From NCBI RefSeq assembly GCF_932526225.1, contig NC_064039.1, positions 16,362,639 through 16,426,638 on the forward strand: a DNA stretch of 64,000 nt, given 5' to 3'. This DNA is from Nematostella vectensis. Its lineage: Eukaryota; Cnidaria; Anthozoa; Actiniaria; Edwardsiidae. Below the pieces are notes generated by a model, which was not told the origin of the DNA, searched no databases, and saw nothing but the letters and a program-made list of their open reading frames with translations. This document shows positions 28,901 to 39,355 of the stretch, piece by piece. A program made the position numbers and the translations under genes. Numbering within the stretch: position 1 is the first letter of the stretch; each line of letters starts with the position of its first letter.

Positions 28901-31900
28901 CAAGACAAGCAAGCCGCAACACCAGGACAAGCAAGCCGCAAGACAAAGACAAGCAAGCCGCAAGAGCAAGACAAGCAAGCCGCAAGACCAAGACAAGCAG
29001 GCCGCAAGACCAAGACAAGCAAGCCGCAAGACCAAGACAAGCAAGCCGCAAGACGCAAGACAAGCAAGACGCAAGACAAGCAAGCAGCAAGACGCAAGAC
29101 AAGCAAGCAGCAAGACCAAGACAAGCAAGCCGCAAGACCAGCAAGACCAAGACAAGCAAGCCGCAAGAAAAAGACAAGCAAGAACAAGACAAGCAAGCGG
29201 CAAGAAAAAGACAAGCAAGACCAAGCCAAGCAAGCCGCAAGAACAAGCCAAGCAAGATGCAAGACAAAGACAACCAAGCCGCAAGACCAAGACAAGCAAG
29301 CCGCAAGACCAAGACAACCAAGCCGCAAGACCAAGACAAGCAAGCCACAAGACCAAGACAAGCAAGCCACAAGACAAAGCCAAGGAAGCCGAAAGAAAAA
29401 GACAAGCAAGAACAAGCCAAGCAAGCTGCAAGAAAAAGACAGGCAAGACCAAGACAAGCAAGCCGCAAGCCGCAAGACAAGCAAGCCGCAAGCCGCAAGA
29501 CAAGCAAGCCGCAAGCCACAAGACCAAGACAAGCAAGCAGCAAGAAAAAGACAAGCAAGAACAAGCCAAGCAAGCCGCAAGAAAAAGACAAGCAAGACCA
29601 AGCCAAGCAAGCCGCAAGAACAAGCCAAGCAAGATGCAAGACAAAGACAACCAAGCCGCAAGACCAAGACAAGCAAGCCGCAAGACCAAGACAAGCAAGC
29701 CGCAAGCCGCAAGCCGCAAGCCGCAAGAGAAGCAAACCGCAAGACCAAGACAAGCAAGCCGCAAGACCAAGACAAGCAAGCCACAAGACCAAGACAAGCA
29801 AGCCGAAAGACCAAGACAAGCAAGCCGCAAGACAAGCAGGCCGCAAGACCAAGACAAGCAAGCCGCAAGACTAAGACAAGCAAGCCGTAAGACAAGCAAG
29901 CCGTAAGACAAGCAAGCCGCAAGACGCAAGACAAGCAAGCCACAAGCCGCAAGACAAAGACAAGCAAGCCGCAAGACCAAGACAAGCAAGCCGCAAGACC
30001 AAGACAAGCAAGCCGCAAGACCAAGCCAAGCAAGCCGCAAGACCAAGCCAAGCAAGATGCAAGACCAAGACAAGCAAGCCGCAAGACGAGCAAGACGAGC
30101 AAGACAAGCAAGCAGCAAGACAAGCAAGCAGCAAGACGCAAGACAAGCAAGCCGCAAGACCAAGACAAGCAAGCCGCAAGACCAAGACAAGCAAGCCGCA
30201 AGACCAAGACAAGCAAGTCGCAAGACCAGGACAAGCAAGCCGCAAGACCAGGACAAACAAGCCGCAAGACCAGGACAAACAAGCCGCAAGCCGCAAGAGA
30301 AGCAGGCTGCAAGCCGCAAGACAAGCAAGCCGCAAGACCAAGACAAGCAAGCCGCAAGAAAAGGACAAGAAAGCCGCAAGACCGAGCCAAGCAAGCCGCA
30401 AGACCGAGCCAAGCAAGCCGCAAGACCAAGACAAGCAAGCCGCAAGACCAGGACAAGCAAGCCGCAAGACCAAGACAAGCAAGCCGCAAGACCAAGACAA
30501 GCAAGCCGCAAGACCAAGACAAGCAAGTCGCAAGACCAGGACAAGCAAGCCGCAAGACCAGGACAAACAAGCCGCAAGCCGCAAGACAAGCAGGCTGCAA
30601 GCCGCAAGAGAAGCAGGCTGCAAGCCGCAAGACAAGCAAGCCGCAAGACCAAGACAAGCAAGCCGCAAGACCAAGACAAGCAAGCCGCAAGACCAAGACA
30701 ATCAAGCCGCAAGACCAAGACAAGCAGGCCGCAAGACCAAGACAAGCAGGCCGCAAGACCAAGACAAGCAGGCCGCAAGACCAAGACAAGCAGGCCGCAA
30801 GACCAAGACAAGCAGGCCGCAAGACCAAGACAAGCAAGCCGCAAGACCAAGACAAGCAGGCCGCAAGACCAAGACAAGCAGGCCGCAAGACCAAGACAAG
30901 CAAGCCGCAAGACCAAGACAAGCAAGCCGTAAGACAAGCAAGCCGCAAGCCGCAAGACAAGCAAGCCGCAAGACCAGGACAAGCAGGCCGCAAGACCAAG
31001 ACAAGCAGGCCGCAAGACCAAGACAAGCAAGCCACAAGACCAAGACAAGCAAGCCGCAAGACCAAGACAAGCAAGACCAAGACAAGCAAGCCGCAAGAAA
31101 AAGACAAGCAAGAACAAGACAAGCAAGCCGCAAGAAAAAGACAAGCAAGGCCAAGCCAAGCAAGCCGCAAGGCCAAGCCAAGCAAGCCGCAAGGCCAAGA
31201 CAAGCAAGCCGCAAGGCCAAGCCAAGCAAGCCGCAAGACTAAGCCAAGCAAGCCGCAAGACCAAGACAAGCAAGCCGCAAGACCAAGACAAGCAAGCCAC
31301 AAGACCAAGACAAGCAAGCCACAAGACCAAGACAAGCAAGCCACAAGACAAAGCCAAGGAAGCCGAAAGAAAAAGACAAGCAAGAACAAGCCAAGCAAGC
31401 TGCAAGAAAAAGACAGGCAAGACCAAGACAAGCAAGCCGCAAGAACAAGCCAAGCAAGATGCAAGACCAAGCCAAGCAAGCTGCAAGACCAAGACAAGCA
31501 AGCCGCAAGCCGCAAGACAAGCAAGCCGCAAGACCAAGACAAGCAAGCCGCAAGACCAAGACAAGCAAGCCGCAAGACCAAGACAAGCAAGCCGCAAGAC
31601 CAAGACAAGCAAGCCGCAAGAAAAAGACAAGCAAGAACAAGACAAGCAAGCCGCAAGAAAAAGAAAAGCAAGAACAAGCCAAGCAAGATGCAAGACAAGC
31701 AAGCCGCAAGACAAGCAAGTTGCAAGACCAAGACAAGCAAGCCGCAAGACCAAGACAAGCAAGCCGCAAGACCAAGACAAGCAAGCCACAAGACGCAAGA
31801 CAAGCAAGCCGCAAGACAAGCAAGCTGCAAGAAAAAGACAAGCAAGAACAAGCCAAGCAAGATGCAAGACCAAGACAAGCAAGCCGCAAGACCAAGACAA

Positions 31901-33495
31901 GCAAGCCGCAAGCCGCAAGCCGCAAGACAAGCAAGCTGCAAGACCAAGACAAGCAAGCCGCAAGACCAAGCCAAGCAAGCCGCAAGACCAAGCCAAGCAA
32001 GCCGCAAGACCAAGCCAAGCAAGCCGCAAGACCAAGACAAGCAAGCTGCAAGAAAAAGACAAGCAAGAACAAGCCAAGCAAGCTGCAAGACCAAGCCAAG
32101 CAAGATGCAAGACAAGCAAGCCGCAAGACAAGCAAGTTGCAAGACCAAGACAAGCAAGCCGCAAGACCAAGACAAGCAAGCCGCAAGACCAAGACAAGCA
32201 AGCCGCAAGCCGCAAGACAAGCAAGCCGCAAGACAAGCAAGCCGCAAGACAAGCAAGCTGCAAGACCAAGACAAGCAAGCCGCAAGACAAGCAAGCCGCA
32301 AGACCAAGGCAAGCAAGCCGCAAGACCAAGACAAGCAAGCCGCAAGACCAAGACAAGCAAGCCGCAAGACCAAGGCAAGCAAGCCGCAAGACCAAGACAA
32401 GCAAGCCGCAAGACCAAGACAAGCAAGCCACAAGACCAAGACAAGCAAGCCGCAAGATTAAGACAAGCAAGCCGCAAGACAAGCAGGCCGCAAGACCAAG
32501 ACAAGCAAGCCGCAAGACCAAGACAAGCAAGCCGTAAGACAAGCAAGCCGCAAGACGCAAGACAAGCAAGCCACAAGACAAGCAAGCCGCAAGACCAAGG
32601 CAAGCAAGCCGCAAGACCAAGACAAGCAAGCCGCAAGACCAAGACAAGCAAGCCGCAAGACCAAGACAAGCAAGCCACAAGACCAAGACAAGCAAGCCGC
32701 AAGACCAAGCCAAGCAAGCCGCAAGACCAAGCCAAGCAAGCCGCAAGACCAAGCCAAGCAAGCCGCAAGACCAAGCCAAGCAAGCCGCAAGACCAAGACA
32801 AGCAAGCTGCAAGAAAAAGACAAGCAAGAACAAGCCAAGCAAGCTGCAAGACCAAGCCAAGCAAGATGCAAGACAAGCAAGCCGCAAGACCAAGACAAGC
32901 AAGCCGCAAGACCAAGACAAGCAAGCCGCAAGACCAAGACAAGCAAGCCGCAAGCCGCAAGACAAGCAAGCCGCAAGCCGCAAGACAAGCAAGCCGCAAG
33001 ACAAGCAAGCTGCAAGACAAGCAAGCCGCAAGACCAAGGCAAGCAAGCCGCAAGACCAAGGCAAGCAAGCCGCAAGACCAAGACAAGCAAGCCGCAAGAC
33101 CAAGACAAGCAAGCCACAAGACCAAGACAAGCAAGCCGCAAGACCAAGACAAGCAAGCCGCAAGACAAGCAGGCCGCAAGACCAAGACAAGCAAGCCGCA
33201 AGACCAAGACAAGCAAGCCGTAAGACAAGCAAGCCGCAAGACGCAAGACAAGCAAGCCACAAGACAAGCAAGCCGCAAGACCAAGGCAAGCAAGCCGCAA
33301 GACCAAGACAAGCAAGCCGCAAGACCAAGACAAGCAAGCCACAAGACCAAGACAAGCAAGTCGCAAGACCAGGACAAGCAAGCCGCAAGACCAGGACAAA
33401 CAAGCCGCAAGCCGCAAGAGAAGCAGGCTGCAAGCCGCAAGACAAGCAAGCCGCAAGACCAAGACAAGCAAGCCGCAAGAAAAAGACAAGAAAGC

Positions 33496-33770
33496 TAGTT
33501 CTCCTTTGGTGGTAAGTGATTCTGGAATAATATATAAAATATATTAAAAATAACACCATTACATAAATAGACAATATTTCTCCTGTGTACCATGTAGTTG
33601 CTAGAACTATCCAAGGTCAACGTCAGCAACATCAGTGCAACAAATGATTAGTTCTCATTTGGTGGTGATTCATGAATAATATTTACTAATATTTATTAGA
33701 AATAACACCATTACATCAATAGACAACATTTCTAGTGTGTACCTATTGTGTATTACAGTATTAGAGTAAT
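33496..33770. repeat. Two diverged copies of a 153-bp unit at the satellite edge
   Basis: Immediately after the satellite, TAGTTCTCCTTTGGTGG at 33496 recurs as TAGTTCTCATTTGGTGG at 33649. Each is followed by an AT-rich stretch, the shared block AATAACACCATTACAT, then AATAGACAA, and finally GTGTACC. The second copy is diverged and seems to fade near 33770. It may be a remnant of an older tandem array into which the satellite expanded. Confidence 0.7.
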
Positions 33771-33976
33771 ATCAATAACATGCCAAATGACTCTTGAAAA
33801 ATAACACACTTTTCAAAATGTCATTTAAATGATTGCTCACAAGGGAAAAAGAAAATTTCCCGAATTCTCTCAGTCAATAAGTTTTTGAAATATTAACCAA
33901 CTAGGGAACATTTGATTTGAACTTCTTCAGATAACATTGACTTAGAGTGTGCATTTGAGTCGACTATGCTACCAGC

Positions 33977-33986
33977 TATATAAAGG
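33977..33986 (+). promoter_or_regulatory. TATA box candidate
   Basis: TATATAAAGG is a near-ideal TATA box in otherwise AT-rich DNA, followed by GC-rich CGGAGCC. A transcript starting about 30 bp downstream would include the ATG at 34090. It may be a mobile-element promoter or chance. Expression is not shown by the sequence. Confidence 0.4.
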
Positions 33987-34089
33987 CGGAGCCAGTACAT
34001 TTGTATTCCAAATGTCTTTCCCAGTTTTTACAATAATAATAATATAAGGTATAGCCTACACACAATGGTGTCCGGACTAATCTAATTCA

Positions 34090-34254
34090 ATGGCGCGGAA
34101 CAATAACAGGGATAATACAGTTCAGATACTAGGGAAGTATAGTGATGCCTCTGCAATCACCTCTGGGACTGCGCCGAGTAGCTTTTTGATAGGGCTTGGC
34201 CACTTTATTGTGGTTCACAAGAAGAGCAATGAAAGTACTATAGACTACCTCTGA
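34090..34254 (+). CDS. Small ORF of 54 aa downstream of a TATA box, unrecognised
   Basis: An ATG at 34090 opens a 54-codon frame ending in TGA at 34252-34254. The product begins MARNNNRDNTVQ, is polar at its N-terminus and has a short apolar stretch (FLIGLGHFIVV) near the middle. It lies about 105 bp after a good TATA box and about 600 bp from the satellite edge. I do not recognise the family. The upstream TATA box makes it slightly more credible than a random ORF, but it could easily be spurious. Confidence 0.2.
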   Translation: MARNNNRDNTVQILGKYSDASAITSGTAPSSFLIGLGHFIVVHKKSNESTIDYL

Positions 34255-34373
34255 ATCTGTTATTGTCCCCTTATAATATCTATCATAGACTTATTTTAAG
34301 ACAATTATGTAATTTTATGGTCACTAAAAACAACAAACACCCCAGTAATCTGTTAGAAATGTGGCTGCCTTAC

Positions 34374-34543
34374 AGGGTGGTTTTTAATAACTAAAACGTC
34401 TTAAGGTTGTTTTCAAAACCCTGTGCAACAAAATGTAATTGTTAAAATGTAATAATCAGGCCAGAACAAAAGAGAACAAAGACATTACAGTGTATTAGTA
34501 CTAAATAAACTAAAGTATTTCATGGGTTTTTGAAAACCACTCT
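34374..34543. mobile_element. MITE-like element, copy 1
   Basis: The ends are imperfect inverted repeats: AGGGTGGTTTTTAATAAC on the left and GTTTTTGAAAACCACTCT on the right. The right half closely resembles the element at 61822-61961: both contain GCAACAAAATGTAA, then GAGAACAA, an ACATT(A/G)CAG block, a CTAAATAA(A/G)CTAAA block, and GAAAACCACTCT at the end. I could not identify a target-site duplication, so the superfamily is unassigned. Confidence 0.6.
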
Positions 34544-37024
34544 ATCCAACTCTTTTATTGAGAGCTATTAGCCAAAGCCACAGCAGCATTTTAGTAGAGG
34601 TGCAGCATCTTGCTTTCATAGGTTTGATATTGCTGGAAACAGATAACTTTTTCATTTCTTTTTATGTACTGCCAAGTTCAGTAAATTTTATGTACCGTAA
34701 AGTTCAGTCCGGTCAAGAGCCTTATTCATTCTTTCCCAGAGCAGTCAGATTAAGAAACCTCTAACCTCACTCTCTGCCAGCCTTCAAGGCAGGCACAGCC
34801 ACACTTTAAGCAGCTTTGATCAATTTTTTCTCTATAAATTCATTTGTTTGACAATTCATTATTATTTATTTATTATTTATGTCTTTTTTTAGTTTGTAAG
34901 GACCTTCTAGGATTAGTGCAAACTAGTTGTTGAGGTAAAAGAAACTAATAACTTCGAACTAATAAACATATTTTCCTCTCAGAAAGAAAGAATTGACAAA
35001 ACTAACCTAAATAAATTGTTCTTACCAAGCAAAAATCAAAGCTGAGAAAATATGAGCTAACATACATTCGTTTACTCTTTTTGCCTTTTAGTCTGGGTTA
35101 GATTCTATAGTAAATAGAATTGACGAAGATTGACATGAGGAATTGTCATTTGGACAGAAATAAAAGAAGCGGTTTTGTTCAAACAATTCGAACTTATTTT
35201 AGATTTTTAAGTACACCATGATTATAAATAAAAACAGGAAACTATACAAAATAGAAAGTTACAGTAAAGGAAAACTACGGTTTAAATTTAGACTAAACTG
35301 AACATCAACGAATGAGTAAAGTACTCAATCAGAACAATAGTCTACAAACTACGATCAGAAGCGATAAAATTGTTTGATAAGTTTACGATTTGAAAACGTA
35401 CCGTTTCATTCGTTTCAAGTCGGCGAGAGACCAACATTAATAATCATACTTTTGCTGCTTTATTGGTCTTCGATTTCTCCGTCTTTAAGACACGGATCGT
35501 TTCTTATATTTGAGGCTTTTTGTAAAGACTTTCTTTTGTAGACTTTCTTCCACCGCTATGTTGTGAATGCGTAGTGTAATCGATCTTCCGCCGTGTGATA
35601 ACCAGTTTGTTGTAGGCGAAATTCGACAGCGGACTCAGAGAAAATGGTAGATTCATTGATTTAAGCAACGATCTGTGAATGACTGTAATAGGGTTTCTCA
35701 AATATTTTTTCCACTCCTTAGATGTTTGGAAGTTTGCGTTTTTCTGGAGTGAAAGCGACCGTGTCAACGAAGCGTGGCAGAACGAGGCAGAACCACAGGG
35801 CTCCCGCGCCATACACCATTTTTCTATACCTATGGGGCTCTAATGGGGCTCCGCTATGATGCTAGTAAGTATGTCTGTAACAGCTGTCCACGGTTGCCCA
35901 CTGCCTTCTAGATGGGAATCAAGCTGATGTCATGTTCAGTTCCTCCACTGGCAGCCTTAGAACTCAGTTTTTATAAAATGTGATTTAATGTTTTAGTCTT
36001 GCTTACGTACGATCCGTAATGGGAAGATCAGTCCGTCCTTACGCGCGGTTCTTAGGTCGAATCTTTTACTTATTGAATGGGATGGGGTCTCTGTTCATAA
36101 AACTTTAATATTAACAGCTTGTCGGCGAACTGTCAAACGCCCAGTTGCTTAACAATTTTATCACGACAACAACTTGATCGTCTGGACCTTCGCTTTTTTT
36201 TTTTATTTTAACATTCGGGAGACCAGGCATTATTTGTTGAACATTAGGGGAGAAGAGGGGAAAGAGCAAAACATTTAGAGGCGAGGGGGTGTTTGGACAT
36301 AATAAGGCCTGATTTGTGACTAGCATGAGGTCTAATAGCTACGTGATAGCAGAGAATCTATTTTATTTATATATATTTTTTAAACATTTTTAAACGTTGT
36401 GCCAATCTTGACATTTGTTAATGTTTTATTGACCTACAGGATGGTACCTAGCATGCGGAGATCGGCGAGTACCGAGCGGGTTCAATGGCCTTAGTGTGAA
36501 CGTCTGCTCCATCGCAACTAGTGCTCACACGAGGACCCAACACACGGGTAATCTACCCGCCTCCATCACACCCCAGCGCCGTTTGCGTAGTACCACTGCT
36601 GTAGACGGCAGCAATAAATACTTTCCAACGTAACATCGTGCAGTTGGAAAGCGTTTTCAGTACGGTTCTGAGCATGTGTTATCACATTCCGTGATCTTTT
36701 GTTTTGATAATAACAACTATTGTTTTATGTTTGCAAAATTACGTAACTACGTTAGCACTACAGATCGTATAAGTACGAGAGAGATGAATTTTTTCGTGTT
36801 TTGAAAATAAACAAACCACTGTTACTTTCTTTTATATTTTCTTTTTTTATATTTTTTAGATTGGCCTATTTAGCGGATAAGGTATTTTTTCTGTTTTTAT
36901 TGTTAGTAACGTTTCATTGATTTTGTTTTGTTTTGTATTTTCAGGTTGTTGATTTTCGCTTTATCATTCGTTAGTTCGTTATTTTTTATAATAATTACCT
37001 TTTGTAGAGAATTCTGATATCTAT

Positions 37025-37310
37025 GCCTCGGATGGGCTAGTAAAGGTTATGCGCCGGATGCGCAGTTTGCCTCAGATGCGGACGTAAGGTTATTCGCCGG
37101 ATGCGCGGTTTGCCCTGGATGGGCTAAAGGTTATGTGCTGGATGCGCGATTTTCCCCAGATGCGGGGTTAGGTATATTCGCCGGATGCGCAGTTTGCCCC
37201 AGATGCAGGCCTAATGATATGCGCCGGATGCGCGTTTGCCCCAGATGCGGGCCTAATGATATGCGCCGGATGCGCGGTTTGCCCCGGATGGGCTTCCGCC
37301 GGATTTTGTA
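37025..37310 (+). repeat. GC-rich tandem repeat, about 43 bp, about six copies
   Basis: Variants of CGCCGGATGCGC recur about every 42-43 bp at roughly 37052, 37096, 37138, 37181, 37223 and 37265. They are separated by GGTTTGCCCCAGATGCGGG-like segments and AATGATATG. The core contains the inverted pair GCGC...GCGC. The GC content contrasts sharply with the flanks. The short ORFs in both strands here simply follow the repeat. It lies just upstream of the tyrosine recombinase remnant and could be part of that element's terminal region. Confidence 0.75.
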
Positions 37311-37450
37311 TTTATACTGTGTTTTTTTTTTTAAATAAATTAAATAAATTATTCTATCTATTCTGGGTTCATTTTTGTTTGCTTTTTCTATTTTTCTTTT
37401 CACATGTTTTTTCAGATGCTATGGTCCGACTTCAAGTCCGCCATGCCCTG

Positions 37451-38342
37451 TCATCTTCTCCACGCAGTAGATAAAGTACAACAGACTGTTTTACGTTCAA
37501 AATTTGATGGAACTGTCAAGAGCTATTAAGGAGGTTTCAATCGTTGGAAGCGCTGGGCGACAAACAATCATTTAAGTCATTTTCCTGCTAACCTATTCTA
37601 TGTTGCAGTTTATTTTCAGTGCTTATTGGAATCAGCACAAAGCCCTTCGCCCATCTTGAACGCGGCATATTCAATTGACTTGGTGCTCTCCCTAGGAGGG
37701 CTACCAAAGATCTCGGATCACGCTATAGTTAAGGCGATGCTTGATGCTTCCAAAAGAATACTGGGAAAGCCTAGAAACAAAAAAAGAACCAGAAATTGCA
37801 GAGATGCTGTTGGCTTTGGTCTCAAAGTTTGGGAAAAATCCTGCTCTTAGTAACTGCAGATCTCTAGCCTTGTGTTTAATTGGTTATGCGGGTTTACTGC
37901 GGTTCAGTGAAATTTGTAGTATTAGATGTTGTGATGTTAACTTGTTACCCTCGTATGCGTCTATCTTTATAGAGTCATCTAAGACTGATCAACTACGCGA
38001 AGGAGCCTGGGTGACAATTGCTCGTTCTGAATTGGTGTAGCTCCCCTGGAGAAATACAAAGCATACGCTTACTTGGACGATGATCTGCCTTTATTCCGTG
38101 TTTTAGCTGGACCATCTTGCTCTACCAAGGTGTGCTCTCAAGGAGGCGTTCACTGGGATAACAGATGTATCGAAGATTAGTCGGCACAGCCTTAGATCTT
38201 AGCTACAGCCGCAGCCAATAACGGGATTCCCGATAGACTGTTTAAACGTCATGTCCGATGGTGGAGTGAGAATGCTAAAGACGGCTATGTTAAAGACAAT
38301 CTAGACTCACTTTTATCTGTTTCCAGAAACTTACGAATTTAA
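37451..38342 (+). pseudogene. Tyrosine recombinase of a YR transposon (Crypton/DIRS-like), broken
   Basis: The remnant resembles the XerD-like tyrosine recombinases found in many cnidarian transposons. Recognisable pieces are KFDGTVKSY and FNRWKRWA (N-terminal SAM-like domain, 37488 on), LIGYAGLLRFSEICSIRCCD with the first catalytic Arg (about 37878-37935), SKTDQLREGAW, RHSLR (the H-x-x-R box, about 38182), IPDRLFKRH, RWWSENAKDGYVKD with the nucleophilic Tyr, and the stop at 38340-38342. It is disrupted by an in-frame TAA in the N-terminal part (KSY*GGF, 37527-37529), a frameshift in the A7 run near 37780, a second frameshift near 38035, a stop (TAG) near 38178 and a third shift just after HSLR. 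Such enzymes integrate DNA through a covalent Tyr intermediate. The exact superfamily (Crypton, DIRS or Ngaro) cannot be told without the element's termini. A perfect GGGG-TTTT-CCCC hairpin lies just downstream (38386-38397). Confidence 0.85.
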
Positions 38343-38619
38343 TTTGCCTTGCCCAGCTGGCAAAAGAGGTGCGGTCCTTAGGGCTGGGGTTTTCCCCGTG
38401 TTTTCAATGTGTATAAGTGCTGCGGAGCACATAGGGGTTTTTCACCCTTTGGAAATTCCGTACGCCCTCTTTTCAGATATTATCTAGACAAGGTATCAGT
38501 ATTTAAACACTCACTCACCAAGTATGTTTGTAAATACAACTAATAAATTCGTGCGTTTCTCAGCCGAGCACACGACGAACAATATGAAGGTGTGTGCTTG
38601 TTGTTGTGTTTGCACGACC

Positions 38620-38655
38620 GGGGGGGGGGGGGGGGGGGGGGGGGGGAGGGGGGGG
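38620..38655 (+). repeat. Long poly-G tract (G27-A-G8)
   Basis: An uninterrupted run of 27 G (38620-38646) is followed by A and eight more G. Runs this long are rare in most genomes, slip easily in replication and sequencing, and can fold into G-quadruplexes. The exact length should be treated as uncertain. Confidence 0.9.
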
Positions 38656-38749
38656 ATAATAAATTTAGGAGAGAGATGATAATTTTCTCATCTCTCCTGT
38701 TGGACACCGAGTACCACTGTGTAACCAAACTTTATTACTTTTTAGATTG

Positions 38750-38840
38750 AGGCCAGTCTTTCTTGCAGTTTTTCTTGTAGGTTTTCTTGCAGTTTTTTTT
38801 CCAGTCAGTCTTCCAGTCTTTCTTCCAGTCTCTCTTCCAT
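38750..38840 (+). repeat. Pyrimidine-rich 12-bp tandem repeat
   Basis: Imperfect 12-mers of the type TTTCTTGCAGTT, TTTCTTGTAGGT and TCTTCCAGTCTT follow each other about seven times. In one frame the minus strand reads as K/T/R-rich short repeats (GRKTGR, GKKTARK). I see no gene. Confidence 0.6.
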
Positions 38841-39355
38841 TTGCGGGAACCTCGCGCATGCGTGGTCACCTAGTCCCTCACTACTTTTCCACGCAATTTC
38901 CAGCGCCCTTGAGGTGTCGGGATGTGTCTGGGTGTGTCAGGATGTATTAGGGTGTGTCTGGATGTGTCTGTACGCTGACCTTCGTCAAAGGGCGTACCGC
39001 AACCTAGACAGCTTTTCTTTAACTATCTAACTTTAATTTCCCTAACTTCCAGTGTATGGTTTATAGCAATTTTTTTATTTTTTCGCTACTTTTCAACAAC
39101 CACTTGATGCTTCTACCGCCGTTGCCATGGCAACGAAAACTAGAATCCTTTTGTATCTTTTGTTTTTTCCCGCCCCGGATGCATCCAATCTTTTTCAAAT
39201 TGACCAGAAACTGCAATCAGACTATCCAGCGGCTTCTAGAGGCAATAAAAGGCCTGGAACATTAGCCTGTCTTTGCATAATTGTCGCTTGCATCTCGCGT
39301 GTTCACAAAGCAAGTCTCTCGTCTTAGTTTTCAATACGATTTATAGAAATTTCTA

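Larger units (their letters stand above)
1..33494 (+). repeat. T-depleted 22-bp CAAG satellite array
   Basis: This is a continuous tandem array from the window edge to 33494, so the left end is not seen. The commonest unit is 22 bp and holds four CAAG boxes with short spacers and one CCGC box. Common variants are a 16-bp unit lacking one CAAGAC block, a 22-bp unit with GAAAAAGA, a 23-bp unit with GCCCCAAG, and units with GGCCAAGCC. T on the + strand is only about 1-2 % by eye. All six stop trinucleotides as read on this strand (TAA, TAG, TGA, TTA, CTA, TCA) need a T, so long frames stay open on both strands. Because 22 is not a multiple of 3, the same 22-residue period appears in every frame. 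There are almost no GT donors on + and no AATAAA on either strand, so ordinary spliced, polyadenylated genes are not expected inside. I call it non-coding satellite; a transcript cannot be excluded. Confidence 0.97.
33771..37024. other. AT-rich intergenic region with little recognisable content
   Basis: Apart from the TATA box, small ORF and MITE-like element listed separately, I see no supported gene. Open frames at 35504-35812 (minus, 102 codons) and 36111-36326 (minus, 71 codons) carry no motif I recognise. A GC-richer patch at about 36440-36560 contains GGGTTCAATGGCC, weakly like a pol III B box, but no convincing partner A box. Confidence 0.5.

Noticed and set aside
1-33494. CRISPR array
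   Set aside because: The repeats are contiguous with no unique spacers, and the genome is eukaryotic.
1-33494. Telomeric repeat
   Set aside because: The unit is not TTAGGG-like and has a CpG and a 22-bp period.
27059-33574. Minus-strand frame starting in unique DNA with a signal-peptide-like MSIYVMVLFLIYFIYYS
   Set aside because: The hydrophobic start is what AT-rich DNA typically encodes, and the rest is satellite. I see no promoter or homology.
35504-35812. 102-codon minus-strand frame
   Set aside because: No recognisable domain, splice context or promoter; compatible with chance.
36440-36560. 5S rRNA or SINE in a GC-richer patch
   Set aside because: Only a weak B-box-like GGGTTCAATGGCC; no A box or 5S internal control region could be recognised.
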